Source: Flavobacterium reichenbachii
GTDB lineage: Bacteria > Bacteroidota > Bacteroidia > Flavobacteriales > Flavobacteriaceae
Length of the DNA: 64,000 bases
Direction: 5' to 3'
Assembly (NCBI RefSeq): GCF_002217435.1
Contig: NZ_MUHF01000009.1
Coordinates: 62,001 to 126,000, forward strand
Shown one piece after another: positions 52,801 through 63,905 of this stretch. The translations under genes and the position numbers were made by a program. Each line of letters opens with the position of its first letter. Within the stretch, counting starts at the first letter, position 1. A model generated the notes under the pieces. The model searched no databases. It was not told the origin of the DNA and worked only from the letters and a program-made list of their open reading frames with translations.

Positions 52801-53339
52801 TAATGATTTGGAACGGCTAATTTTAGATTTTTAAAATTGTTTCCGCTCACAATTGTATCTTTCCAAACGACTTTTTGCATTGACATTTCAGGAGTAATCC
52901 ACGGTCCTCCGGCAACGGCAAAACCATCGGCAGGATGAAAACCAATTTTCACTCCAACTCGATCGGCTTCTGTTAAAGCCCAACGTACCAAATCCCAAAA
53001 CTCTTTGCTCAACTGTAAAACTGGCGGATCCATCAAAGGCGGATTTGCCGGACCTTTAATGGTCATTAAATACGCACCTTCGATACCGGCTCTTTTCATC
53101 GCTTCCAAATCGGCTGTGATTCCTTTTTTAGAATAAGCGCTTTGCATCCAATACCAATACGTCCAAGGTTTCGAGGATTCTAAAGTGGGCTGAAAAACGG
53201 TATTTTCTTTTTTATGGATTTCCTGTGCGGAAAGGATTCCCGCAAAAAGCAAAAACAGGAAAGTCGAGACAGTCGAAAGTCTTAAAGTCGAAAGTCGAAA
53301 GTCTCTTTTAAAAAGGAAAATGTGTCTTTTTTGCAACAT
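49878..53339 (-). CDS. GH106 alpha-L-rhamnosidase
   Basis: 1153 residues. The signal peptide has an unusually long basic N-region (residues 1-26) before FLFLLFAGILSAQ. The GH106 opening is SSKPWTYWYWMQSAYSKKGITADLEAMKRAGIEGAYLM. A TIM barrel follows with KIGFHPADGFAVAGGPWI, ILHMDSWECGSQNWSPVFRNEF, and the helical and beta domains that bind calcium and sugar. Its C-terminal jelly-roll (KKEFVFKGKDTDKIWIDLGEIANIAEIKINGKDCGTLW) is GH2-like. GH106 removes alpha-L-rhamnose from RG-II side chains or RG-I oligosaccharides. Length is normal. The signal peptide's first part is encoded by a GACTTTCGACTTT repeat also present in the neighbouring GH2 gene. It lies between GH2 and the SGNH esterase. Confidence 0.93.
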   Translation of the reverse strand: MLQKRHIFLFKRDFRLSTLRLSTVSTFLFLLFAGILSAQEIHKKENTVFQPTLESSKPWTYWYWMQSAYSKKGITADLEAMKRAGIEGAYLMTIKGPANPPLMDPPVLQLSKEFWDLVRWALTEADRVGVKIGFHPADGFAVAGGPWITPEMSMQKVVWKDTIVSGNNFKNLKLAVPNHYKDYYKDIATFAIPVKESFITSNKKRPKITSTNPESDATILSSSEKDGQFRMPKKGWIQYEFDEPFLCKSIQIETKGNNYQAHRLLIEVSDDGKNFRSLGRLTTPRHGWQDVDAFYTHSIVPTKAKYFRFVYDPEGTEPGAEDLDPAKWNQGLKVAKIYLSNEALIDNYQGKSGAIWRLSPQVSDKEISNSDCIDLSKMINISKFVDADGVLNWKTSAKANWRMIRFGHTSTGHENATAGAGRGLEVDKFNPEAIRFQLDHWFGEMLRVAGPELASKVVKILHMDSWECGSQNWSPVFRNEFKTRRGYDIVDYLPVMAGIPVKDIQTSEKVLYDIRKTISELVAENFFGTLRQIADDANVKFSSENVAPTMMSDGLLHFKYIDYPSGEFWLKSPTHDKPNDMLDAISGGHIYGKDIIQAEAFTALKMDWDEHPGNLKVVADRNYALGINRFFYHVFVHNPWLDRKPGMTLDGIGTYFQRDQTWWEPGKAWFEYCQRVQFHLQKGKPVIDLAVFIGEDLPSRSLLPDRLVPFIPNVFGKERVESEAIRLKNEGQPTTKMPKEVSYSKNSTDLSQWINAMNGYQYDSFNSDILINRAKVENGKISFGGGIEYGALLFPGSHKMAPNKLLSLASAEKILQLVKDGATIFVDEKPDLQSGLQSSDDFIKWQNIVDEIWNNSNKSTWKIGKGTIIKLPYLENDFASIGITQDVYFPNLKRADSETIAWTHRKSDVEDVYFISNQKEEKRSFEASFRIAGKLPQWYNPVTDKISALANWKIENGRTIVSISLDANESGFVIFKEEIKEVLAQGYQKGSEFENVQTLDENWELQFDPAFKGPKEVVKINKLFDWSTSENDQIKYYSGTAVYKKEFVFKGKDTDKIWIDLGEIANIAEIKINGKDCGTLWTFPFKTDISQALKKGKNTIEIKITNTWANRLTGDQKLPKEERLTWTNATYRLEGEPLLKAGLLGSVTIVKEK

Positions 53340-53677
53340 TGTTTTGTTATTATTCTGTTGGCAACCCCGACAGGTTTTAAAAAATCTGTCGGATTAAATA
53401 CCTATATTATTAGTTTCGTTTGTCATTATAAACATAGCCAATGGTTTTAACCATTGGGACGCAACGTGATTTTACAATACGTTTCCCGAAGTTGAAACCT
53501 CGGGCTATGTTTGATATATTGCCTTTTTTGTTATTTCGACGTATGGAGAAATCACACCATAAACTCTGCGAACTAAATCTACAATCTTTGTCGAAATGAA
53601 CTGTGCTTAAACTATACTTTATCTATAAATACAAAATACCTAACAGGTTTTTAAAACCTGTTAGGATAAATCGCAAC
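53340..53677. repeat. 338-base gap with four palindromic elements
   Basis: In order: a CCGACAGG...CTGTCGG palindrome (53367-53392); a block with AACATAGCCAATGGTTTTAACCATTGG and CCTCGGGCTATGTTTG (about 53432-53513), whose AACATAGCC and GGCTATGTT ends are inverted copies; a degenerate TTATTTCGACGTATGGAGAAAT...GTCGAAATGA element (about 53532-53600); and CCTAACAGG...CCTGTTAGG (53639-53665). No gene seen. Confidence 0.7.
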
Positions 53678-57109
<3,432 letters not shown>

Positions 57110-57124
57110 TTATTTTGTGTAATT

Positions 57125-57157
57125 AGACCTGACAGGTTTTAAAAACCTGTCAGGTCT
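57125..57157. repeat. Perfect AGACCTGACAGG palindrome
   Basis: Arms AGACCTGACAGG and CCTGTCAGGTCT flank a TTTTAAAAA centre. Compared with the copies at 4233 and 11284, A-to-G in the left arm is matched by T-to-C in the right arm, a compensatory change that keeps the stem. A degenerate TGTCATTCCGAC...AGGATGACA element lies at about 57022-57094. Confidence 0.8.
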
Positions 57158-57186
57158 AAAACGTATTATATTTTAATTCTTTGTAC

Positions 57187-58311
57187 TTAATTCTTCTTCT
57201 TTTTCTCCGGCGGAGCCACAAAATTCAATTTGCTTTTTCCTAAATCTTTAGAAGTTGCAATTGCAATTCCTCTTTGTTCTGCTTTGTTAACGGCGCAGTA
57301 AAAATGATAAACTACTCCGTCATGTTTTACAACAAATGATTTATGGGCAAACATATCATCGTAAGGTTCAGACGATTTAACCAAATCCTCACCATTCCAG
57401 TCGGTCCAGTTTACTAAATCATTCGAAACTGCAAAACGGTTAAATGCACCTTGATTCCAACCCGTCCAAAAAGCCCCAAAATAGAACATTACCCAAGTAT
57501 CATTGATACGCTGAATATAGGCATCGCCCGAAATTCCTTTATGATGATTGATTAATGGTTTATCGCCATAACGCTTCCATTGTTTCATATCGTTTGATAC
57601 TGCCATCGCAATACGTTCTGCACCTTTAGCGGGATTTATACTATCGCCTCGTGCGTTGTAATACATGATAAAATTGTGTCCTGTAACTTTGTCTTTATCC
57701 CGAATTACACTGTTTTTATACATCGTACTATTATCCCACCATTTAGCATCTTTATCTTTTGGTGTTAAAACTGGATTTTCTAATCTTTCAAATTCATGTG
57801 GTTTTGTCGGTGCTTCTTTGGTATACGCCATTCCGATTGATAAAACTCCGGCTTCGTAACCTTTACTGTCTCCACCAAAATAACTCATCCAGTATTTATC
57901 ATCATATTTTTCCCATTCGTAGCTTCCGCCCCATGTTGGATCCTGCAATGAAATATATCCTGCTTTTTGGTTTACATCCCAATGTTTTTCATTTTCTGAG
58001 AAAGACATTACTTTTCCTAGATATTTCCAATCCAAAAGATTGTCACTTTCTGCCAGCCAGGTTTCATAACCTCTTCCGTCGTAAATTAAATACGTCATGT
58101 ACCATTTGCCGTCTTTTCTGAAAACACTGGGGCAATCCATTTTGTATGAGTTGTCAATTGGAACCATTACCAAACCATATTTATAAGGTGTTTTTACTTC
58201 ATTGTAAATCTCCTGCATTACGGTTTCGTTGATTTCTCTCTTCTTGTATTTGGTTGCACAGCTTGCTATGGAAAGTGCTGAAATGGTTAGAATTAGATAT
58301 TTAATTTTCAT
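57187..58311 (-). CDS. Five-bladed propeller glycosidase lipoprotein (GH43/GH117/GH137-like)
   Basis: 374 residues with a lipoprotein signal (lipobox SIASC), so likely outer-membrane anchored. The mature part is one five-bladed propeller: YKMDCPSVFRKDGKWYMTYLIYDG, YETWLAESDNLLDWKYLG, GYISLQDPTWGGSYEWEKYDDKYWMSYFGG, INDTWVMFYFGAFWTG, VKHDGVVYHFYCAVN. The Asp in MDCPS, the Asp in LQDPTWGG and the Glu or Asp in later blades are the likely acid set, as in the GH43/GH32/GH117 superfamily. The exact family is not clear: GH137, a propeller beta-L-arabinofuranosidase of RG-II, is one candidate. It stands between the orphan propeller gene and the GH2 beta-galactosidase. The C-terminus ends in a Lys-rich tail. 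Confidence 0.75.
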   Translation of the reverse strand: MKIKYLILTISALSIASCATKYKKREINETVMQEIYNEVKTPYKYGLVMVPIDNSYKMDCPSVFRKDGKWYMTYLIYDGRGYETWLAESDNLLDWKYLGKVMSFSENEKHWDVNQKAGYISLQDPTWGGSYEWEKYDDKYWMSYFGGDSKGYEAGVLSIGMAYTKEAPTKPHEFERLENPVLTPKDKDAKWWDNSTMYKNSVIRDKDKVTGHNFIMYYNARGDSINPAKGAERIAMAVSNDMKQWKRYGDKPLINHHKGISGDAYIQRINDTWVMFYFGAFWTGWNQGAFNRFAVSNDLVNWTDWNGEDLVKSSEPYDDMFAHKSFVVKHDGVVYHFYCAVNKAEQRGIAIATSKDLGKSKLNFVAPPEKKKKN

Positions 58312-58320
58312 TTTTATGTT

Positions 58321-58498
58321 TTTTTGCCACGAAGGCGCTAAGGCTCTAAGTTTTTTTTGTTTTGGAACGATTTAATCTCGCAAAGTCGCAGAGTCGCAAA
58401 GTTTCTATTTTCTATACTCTATTTTCTATACTCTATTTTCTATATTCTATTTTCTATATTCTAAAATCTTGCTTCTTGCATCTTGCTTCTTCTCAGTC
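58321..58498. repeat. Tandem 14-bp repeat and flanking microsatellites
   Basis: Four contiguous copies of TATTTTCTATACTC (the last two read TATTTTCTATATTC) span 58406-58461. They are followed by CTTGCTTCTTGCATCTTGCTTC (58469-58491). Upstream lie CCACGAAGGCGCTAAGGC and CGCAAAGTCGCAGAGTCGCAAAG. All of it is in the gap before the lipoprotein propeller gene; copy number may vary between strains. Confidence 0.85.
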
Positions 58499-58499
58499 T

Positions 58500-60164
58500 C
58501 TACTCTTTCTTCAATTCCTTTAACTTCGACTCCATTACGTCTTTGTTCAATTTTACTTTTACCATTCCTGTTGGGTGAAATCTTCTCTTCAAATCGATTG
58601 CATTATACACAATGGTGTAGACATCATTTCCTTCGGGGATTAAACACAAAGGCGTTCTCATAATATCCCACCATTTATTGACTTTTGTTTCTATGGGTAG
58701 ATAATGCGCTTCTGCCCAATTAATTCCGTCTGCTGATAAGGAATACGCAATCATGTTGGGTAAATGATGTCCCCAGCCGTCTGGGCCTCCGTCGAAAATC
58801 GCGATGTACATTCCGTTTGGTAATTGACTTACAATTGGATTTTCTACAAACTGCGGATGCATTGTCTTAATTGGTTCCAAGCCTTTATTCATTCTCAACC
58901 AAGGACCTTCTAAACTTTTTGATTCGGCTAAAGCTACGAACCATCCTTTTCCTGATTTCTTCGGATAATCTGCCCATGAATTAAACGGATACGCACCGCT
59001 GTAGAATCCGAAATATTTGTCGCCGACTTTATATGGAAAAAACGAAGCTACTCCTTGACGACCTTCCCAAGGCTGAGAATCTAATCCTGGTTCCATAATG
59101 ATTCCCATATCTTTATAAGGTCCTCCGATTCCGTTGATTCCATCTACAGTTGATTCGCATCTCCAAATTCTTCCAAATGAATGATTGGGTTCTATTTCTT
59201 TGCTAACCGTATAAGCCAAATAATAGCCATACCATTTGTTTGCTTTTTCATTAAAAACTGGCATATACGACCAGATGGCAGCACGACGATCGTTCATCGG
59301 GTTATCATCTTCGGTTACGGCGTAAGTTCCGCTTGCTTGGTAAATTGTCGATTCTCTTTTCCAAGTAATTGCATCTTTACTTGTCCAATGTCCGATTCTG
59401 GTTTTTACACGATCGTAGTAATAATCTACACCAATTTCTCCCGCTCTTTCGGTTGGAAACATATGATAGGTATCACCGACTTTCACCACGCGTCCGCCTT
59501 CAAATCCACCCTGAATTCCTTCTGTCCCAGACATTCCTTCATCAATGACCGGTTTGTTTTCTCCGCCGATGATTTCGAATAGCGGTTTTTCATCTGAAAA
59601 TCCTTCAACGATAAAAGTTGGGTTCCAAAGTTTTCCGTCTGGCATTTCTGCATTTCGAGAAACTAAATTTTGATTCTGTTTTATTACTCCTAAAATGACG
59701 AATGGTTGGTATATTGGAGTGATTGTATGCGTTCCTTTAGGATAAGAAACCGCATAAACATTTATAGGCGATAAACCTGTTATAGTTAGACCATTTTCAA
59801 GTACTAATTTGACAGCGTTTCTAGGCGTAAATTCAGCTGTATCTATACGCTCGTAAATACCAACCAAGACCTGAACTGGTTCTTTGAATTTTAATTGTAA
59901 TGGAGCATTCTTTCCCGTAGTACTTAAGGGAAGTTCAATTCCTGTTAAACCCTGTAATTCCGGAGCTAAACGAACAATATTGTGTTTACTTTCTGAGAAT
60001 ACATGCGCATATTGAGCTGTTTTAAACGTTTTGTAATTGGATTTTACAATTTCGAATGAAGCTGGTTTCCATGCTGTTTGGGCATTTGTTTGTAAGCATA
60101 AAAGAAACAGCGCTAGAAAAGCAGTTTTTAATTTGAAATTGTATTTGTTATTTTTTGAAAACAT
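58500..60164 (-). CDS. Orphan beta-propeller protein sharing a module with the GH138-like enzyme
   Basis: 554 residues with a Sec signal (about 1-29, ...LQTNAQ). Residues about 32-165 form a beta-rich module collinear with the C-terminus of the GH138-like protein (LAPELQGLTGIELPL against IAPELQNLRGFTFVE; VLVGIYE against LVVGYFN; FVILGVI against VLILGFI). The remainder (about 195-535) is a propeller: GGRVVKVGDTYHMFPTERAG, RIGHWTSKDAITWKRES, WSYMPVFNEKANKWYGYYLAY, GVASFFPYKVGDKYFGFYSG, PQFVENPIVSQLPNGMYIAIFDGGPDGWGHHLPNM. Blade motifs resemble the GH43/GH130 superfamily but I cannot assign a family. It follows the divergent GH78-like gene that carries operator C. It is a good candidate for an uncharacterised RG-II or RG-I hydrolase. 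Confidence 0.8.
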   Translation of the reverse strand: MFSKNNKYNFKLKTAFLALFLLCLQTNAQTAWKPASFEIVKSNYKTFKTAQYAHVFSESKHNIVRLAPELQGLTGIELPLSTTGKNAPLQLKFKEPVQVLVGIYERIDTAEFTPRNAVKLVLENGLTITGLSPINVYAVSYPKGTHTITPIYQPFVILGVIKQNQNLVSRNAEMPDGKLWNPTFIVEGFSDEKPLFEIIGGENKPVIDEGMSGTEGIQGGFEGGRVVKVGDTYHMFPTERAGEIGVDYYYDRVKTRIGHWTSKDAITWKRESTIYQASGTYAVTEDDNPMNDRRAAIWSYMPVFNEKANKWYGYYLAYTVSKEIEPNHSFGRIWRCESTVDGINGIGGPYKDMGIIMEPGLDSQPWEGRQGVASFFPYKVGDKYFGFYSGAYPFNSWADYPKKSGKGWFVALAESKSLEGPWLRMNKGLEPIKTMHPQFVENPIVSQLPNGMYIAIFDGGPDGWGHHLPNMIAYSLSADGINWAEAHYLPIETKVNKWWDIMRTPLCLIPEGNDVYTIVYNAIDLKRRFHPTGMVKVKLNKDVMESKLKELKKE

Positions 60165-60207
60165 TGGTTTTTTTATTTTTTTAATGAATCCTGAATTCCC
60201 TCAATCT

Positions 60208-60308
60208 TGTCATTTCGACGAAGGAGAAATCTCCGTAAGTAGCTCTACAAAGTATTTCATCTCTTTATCGAATATTGTCGCGGAGATTTCTCCTCCGTCG
60301 AAATGACA
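60208..60308. repeat. TGTCATTTCGACGAAGGAG...CGAAATGACA palindromic element, copy 2
   Basis: Ends TTGTCATTTCGACGAAGGAG and CTCCTCCGTCGAAATGACAA are inverted copies with internal GAAATCTCCG and CGGAGATTTC pairing. The internal CTCTACAAAGTATTTCATC resembles the copy at 23431-23555. A diverged extra right half (about 60342-60378: GATTTCTCTCCCGAAG, GATCGAAATGACAAAC) follows. Confidence 0.85.
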
Positions 60309-60388
60309 AAACTGGCGTTACAATCTTTGTGGTTACGAGTGTGATTTCTCTCCCGAAGCCTCGGGATCGAAATGACAAACTAGACGTT

Positions 60389-60465
60389 ACAAACTAATTA
60401 CTAAGAACTAAGAACTAATTACTAAGAACTAATTACTAATCACTAATTACTAATCACTAAGAACT
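60389..60465. repeat. ACTAAGAACTAATTACTAA short-period repeat
   Basis: Composed of units such as AACTAATTACTAAG and ACTAATCACTAATT repeated with slight variation up to the GH78-like stop codon. The tract at 30359-30538 is the same kind of sequence. No other content in the 300-base gap apart from the element at 60208-60308. Confidence 0.75.
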
Positions 60466-62651
60466 CAAATCGCTTTATAACTCACTTTATATTCCACATT
60501 CGGTTTTACAATCAACTGGTATTTATTTTTTGCTAATGCTGTAATCGTTCCTGAATTTGTTTTGGGTTTGCTGGCACTTTCAAAAATTAATTTTCCTTCT
60601 CCTTCGCCTGCTTTTACTTTAATTTCTTTTGTACTGCAATAGATGGCAACTACTCCATTTGGTGTTGGTACTTTTCCTTCCATCCATTGTAAACCGCCTA
60701 GATTTGGCTTGATTTCATATTCTGAATATCCCGGAGCGGTTGGTTTTACGCCTAAATAATATTTTCCTAATAAATAAATCGGACTTGCTCCCCAAGCGTG
60801 GCAAAGGCTTTTCCCGTAAGGGCGTCCGTACATTGCTAAATGTTCCGTTCCTTTTTTGTTTGGATTGTATTCTTCCCAAAAAGATGTTGCACCCTCATTC
60901 AGCATGCCGCCCCAGTAGTCTTTCATTTCTTTTAAAACGTAATCCTGTTCGCCCATCGCACACAACGCTTCCAACTCGTAAAAACGCATATATGGAGTTG
61001 TGATTTGAAGAACATCTTTATTGAGCAAAACCTTATTTTTTACACTTTGTTTTTGTTCTTCATTAAAATAATTGAAGAAAATACCGAACATATTAGCGTA
61101 TCTGGTTACAATATCCTGCATTTTACCGTCAATACGCTGGTGCTTCATCACATTTTCTTTTTTATCCCAAAACACGTCAAATAACTTTGTTTTTAAATCT
61201 TCGGCTAATTTTTCATATTGTTTTTGGTCTTCTTTTTCACCAGCAATTTTAGCACTCACCGCCATCGCTTCTAAACTTCTGGCTAAAAGCATTTGCTCAA
61301 AACTAACCTCACCGGTTTTTGGTAATCCGTTGGCCCAATCAATAAAAACCCAGTCGCCTTCTAAAGGTTCCAGGAATCCATTTTTGTTTCTTCTTTCCAA
61401 GCAAAACTCCATCAGCGATTTCATTCTCGGATAAAAAGTCTGGATAAACTTCGTGTCGCCCGTGTGCAAATAATAATCGTAAACACCCACAAACCAATAC
61501 AGTGAATAATCCATTATGATATTAATATGAGCGGTCACAGGTTCTTTACCACGAAGCGCCAGCAGCGTACGTTCTACAGAAGCCGAGTCAAAGAATAAAT
61601 AATAATTCATTAAATAACTTTGATAAGCATCGCCAGACCAAACCCAGCGGTCGCGTTTAATTCCGTCAATAAAAAATTCGCGAGAGGTTAAATGCATCGT
61701 ATAAGCCGAAACATCCCAAATTTTATTCAATTGTTGATCTGATGATTTGAATGCACCACGATAATCCAATGGCAGATATTCATAAAGCATTGAAATTGAA
61801 TCATATTTTACCCCTGCATCTGCCTGAACCTGAACATAGCGAAATGCTTTTGAACCGTCGTGCGTATAGGTTTCCGATTGTTTTCCATCAAAAGATAAAT
61901 GATCCAGCGTTTCGCATTTGGCAGAATCCAGCGCTTCTTCACGAGATTCACCATAATACAATGCTACTTTGCCTTTTCCTTTTAAGCCGTGAATTTTAAT
62001 ATAACCAAAGGTTTCTTTACCAAAATCTATTAACTGACCAGCTCCTATTTTTTCTGTTTTAGCTGCACTCAAAGGTTTAGTGGTCAGTCTAAATTCAGAA
62101 GGTTTGTTTTCTGGCGAATAAAAATTCCAAGAACCAACAGGCACCCAAGGTGTCCCAGATTGTTGCGCTTTTCCATTTTCATCAATCCAAAGTTTATCTT
62201 CATTGGTTACCTTCCATGATGCATCGGATTTAACATAATTACCAGCAATATAAATAGCGGGTAACACTTCCTGATTATATACTTTGAAGGAAATTTTGTG
62301 TTTCCCGGCAGGAATTTTTATTGATTTTGGCTGTCCGTAAACCTGAACACCATCTAAAAGTAACTGAAATGGTCCTTCTGAATAGATTTTTATATCGTCT
62401 GGTTCTGGAATATCTACTTCTGTTTGAAAAGTTACCAAGGCATAAGGACTGTAATATTGCCAAAGCGGCGGAAATACTGCTTCACGTTCTGTACGCCTTA
62501 CCTGCATTTTATTGCTCAACCAAACTTCAAAATCACCTGGGTACCAAATCCATGTCGCTTCTTTTGGTTTTTCCTGTGCAAACAGAAAAACAGAAGGATA
62601 TAAAACAATACAAACAAACAGGAATCTTAAAATGGAAAATCGGCTTTGCAT
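60465..62651 (-). CDS. Divergent GH78-like protein (family 78 glycoside hydrolase fold)
   Basis: 728 residues with a Sec signal (about 1-25, ...VFLFAQ). It has N-terminal beta-sandwich domains (WIWYPGDFEVWLSNKM, FQLLLDGVQVYG, AGKHKISFKVYNQ), a rhamnosidase core with LIDFGKETFGYIKIHGLKGKG, an (alpha/alpha)6 barrel and a C-terminal beta domain (YSEYEIKPNLGGLQWMEGKVPTPNG). In place of the canonical DCPQR(N/D)ER-GW-GD loop it has DGIKRDRWVWSGD (329-341), so the usual general-acid Glu is missing. It is shorter than the two full GH78 enzymes. The family name is probably right at fold level, but the substrate and even catalysis could differ. It is the first gene after the regulator; promoter C lies directly upstream, so it opens the first gene block. 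Confidence 0.85.
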   Translation of the reverse strand: MQSRFSILRFLFVCIVLYPSVFLFAQEKPKEATWIWYPGDFEVWLSNKMQVRRTEREAVFPPLWQYYSPYALVTFQTEVDIPEPDDIKIYSEGPFQLLLDGVQVYGQPKSIKIPAGKHKISFKVYNQEVLPAIYIAGNYVKSDASWKVTNEDKLWIDENGKAQQSGTPWVPVGSWNFYSPENKPSEFRLTTKPLSAAKTEKIGAGQLIDFGKETFGYIKIHGLKGKGKVALYYGESREEALDSAKCETLDHLSFDGKQSETYTHDGSKAFRYVQVQADAGVKYDSISMLYEYLPLDYRGAFKSSDQQLNKIWDVSAYTMHLTSREFFIDGIKRDRWVWSGDAYQSYLMNYYLFFDSASVERTLLALRGKEPVTAHINIIMDYSLYWFVGVYDYYLHTGDTKFIQTFYPRMKSLMEFCLERRNKNGFLEPLEGDWVFIDWANGLPKTGEVSFEQMLLARSLEAMAVSAKIAGEKEDQKQYEKLAEDLKTKLFDVFWDKKENVMKHQRIDGKMQDIVTRYANMFGIFFNYFNEEQKQSVKNKVLLNKDVLQITTPYMRFYELEALCAMGEQDYVLKEMKDYWGGMLNEGATSFWEEYNPNKKGTEHLAMYGRPYGKSLCHAWGASPIYLLGKYYLGVKPTAPGYSEYEIKPNLGGLQWMEGKVPTPNGVVAIYCSTKEIKVKAGEGEGKLIFESASKPKTNSGTITALAKNKYQLIVKPNVEYKVSYKAI

Positions 62652-62669
62652 ATATCTTTTTTTTGGAGC

Positions 62670-62714
62670 TAAAGATAAGTGTTATTTTTACATTTCACAA
62701 CCTGTTGTATCCTG
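62670..62714 (-). promoter_or_regulatory. Tandem-decamer operator and promoter C (GH78-like gene)
   Basis: On the minus strand: decamer CAGGATACAA (62714-62705), decamer CAGGTTGTGA (62704-62695), 17 bases, then TATCTTTA (62677-62670), one mismatch from TAnnTTTG. The ATG at 62651 follows 18 bases later, so the leader is very short. Spacing is identical to promoter A at susC. Confidence 0.7.
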
Positions 62715-62814
62715 TAATTTCATAAAAATTGTAGTCTTTGATAAATATTTAAGGGATAAATTACGACTTATAACTTTTTTAGTACTAAAAAAAATGATGT
62801 TGCAATTTTTATGG

Positions 62815-63070
62815 GACACGGATGAAACAGATTCGCTATCGCGAAGACGCGGATGAAACTGATTTCTTTTTTTTAACACATAGAGACATAGATTACCTTA
62901 CGCCTAAAAAAGGCGTTTCACTTACATACATACACATAGCTATGTGTTAATGACTAGTCATTTTCATTATTCCTATTTAGCAAAGAAAATAAAAACCTAT
63001 GTTTCTATGTGTTAAAAAAATCCGTCTCAATCCGCGTCTTTACGAAGTAAATCCGTTTTATCTGTGTTCC
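62815..63070. repeat. Nested palindromic element between regulator and GH78-like gene
   Basis: The outer arms carry ACACGGATGAAACAGATT and GACGCGGATGAAAC, facing ATCCGCGTCTTTACGAAG and ATCCGTTTTATCTGTG. Inside, TTAACACATAGAGACATAG (62873-62891) faces CTATGTTTCTATGTGTTAA (62997-63015). At the core are the hairpin CGCCTAAAAAAGGCG (62901-62915) and the perfect palindrome ACACATAGCTATGTGT (62932-62947). It probably also ends transcription of the regulator. Rest of the 435-base gap: promoter C. Confidence 0.75.
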
Positions 63071-63086
63071 AATCAATGCTGCCAAT

Positions 63087-63905
63087 CTAAGCAATCATCT
63101 TTTCAGATTCATTTTCATCTTCTAAAATGTAATTAGAAGGCGTTTTTCCTAAATGTTTTTTAAACATATAAATAAAAGCGCTTGTAGTTTCGTAACCTAA
63201 ATTGAAGGCAATTTCTTTAATGGATTGTTTTTCGCCTAAACGTTTTATGGCTTCGAGCAATTTTAAACGAGTTCTCCAATCGCTGAAATTCATTCCCAAT
63301 TCTTTAATAAATAAGCGCGATAAAGTTCTGGTGCTCATAAACGAAAGCTCGGCGTAGTAATCAATGGTATTTTTGCTTGCAACATCATTCATTAAAAGTT
63401 CGACTACTTTTTGTAATCTTTCATGATTAGTTGTCGGCAGAAAGGTTGCACTAGGTTCAATTAAAGCCAATTCATCTAAAAAAACAGCAATAATTCTGGA
63501 TTGAGACGCCGAAATATTTCCTTCTGTTCCAAAAGAAATGATTTTAAAAACCAACTGCTTTAAAAACATCGGAATATCAAAAGAAAAACTGTTTGTTGGT
63601 AATCCTTTCATTGCAGACGGATCGATAAAAACGCTGTAATAATTAACGTCTTTCTGAAATGTAACCTGATGCTCTACGCCGCCCGGAAGCCACAAACCCT
63701 GCAACGGATTCACAACCCAAATATGATTACCAACCACTACATTCATTACGCCGCGAGTAGCATAAATAAGCTGGCCTCGCGGATGCGAATGTGAGATACA
63801 CATTTCGTTAGTTACCGTTTCGGTATAACCTATAACCGGGATTGAGGAATCTAGTTGGTATCCAAAATCCGTAGCCATCCTATATGTCCGATATTGACTA
63901 TTCAT
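63087..63905 (-). CDS. AraC-family transcriptional regulator with cupin sensor domain
   Basis: 272 residues without a signal peptide, the only cytoplasmic protein evident in the window. The N-terminal cupin-like domain spans about 25-130: HSHPRGQLIYATRGVMNVVVGNHIWVVNPLQGLWLPGGVEHQV. The C-terminal AraC DNA-binding domain spans about 165-262 with two HTH motifs: DYYAELSFMSTRTLSRLFIKELG and SIKEIAFNLGYETTSAFIYMFKKHLGKTPSNYI. It is not a hybrid two-component (HTCS) or SusR-type regulator. It lies next to the pectin block, upstream of the GH78-like gene. It is a candidate for binding the tandem decamers, since one AraC domain contacts two half sites about a turn apart, but an unlinked regulator could equally do so. 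A TATATTTG element lies 5-12 bases before the start. Confidence 0.93.
   Translation of the reverse strand: MNSQYRTYRMATDFGYQLDSSIPVIGYTETVTNEMCISHSHPRGQLIYATRGVMNVVVGNHIWVVNPLQGLWLPGGVEHQVTFQKDVNYYSVFIDPSAMKGLPTNSFSFDIPMFLKQLVFKIISFGTEGNISASQSRIIAVFLDELALIEPSATFLPTTNHERLQKVVELLMNDVASKNTIDYYAELSFMSTRTLSRLFIKELGMNFSDWRTRLKLLEAIKRLGEKQSIKEIAFNLGYETTSAFIYMFKKHLGKTPSNYILEDENESEKMIA

Noticed and set aside
58406..58461. Possible CRISPR-like array
   Set aside because: The 14-bp units are contiguous with no spacers and there are no cas genes.
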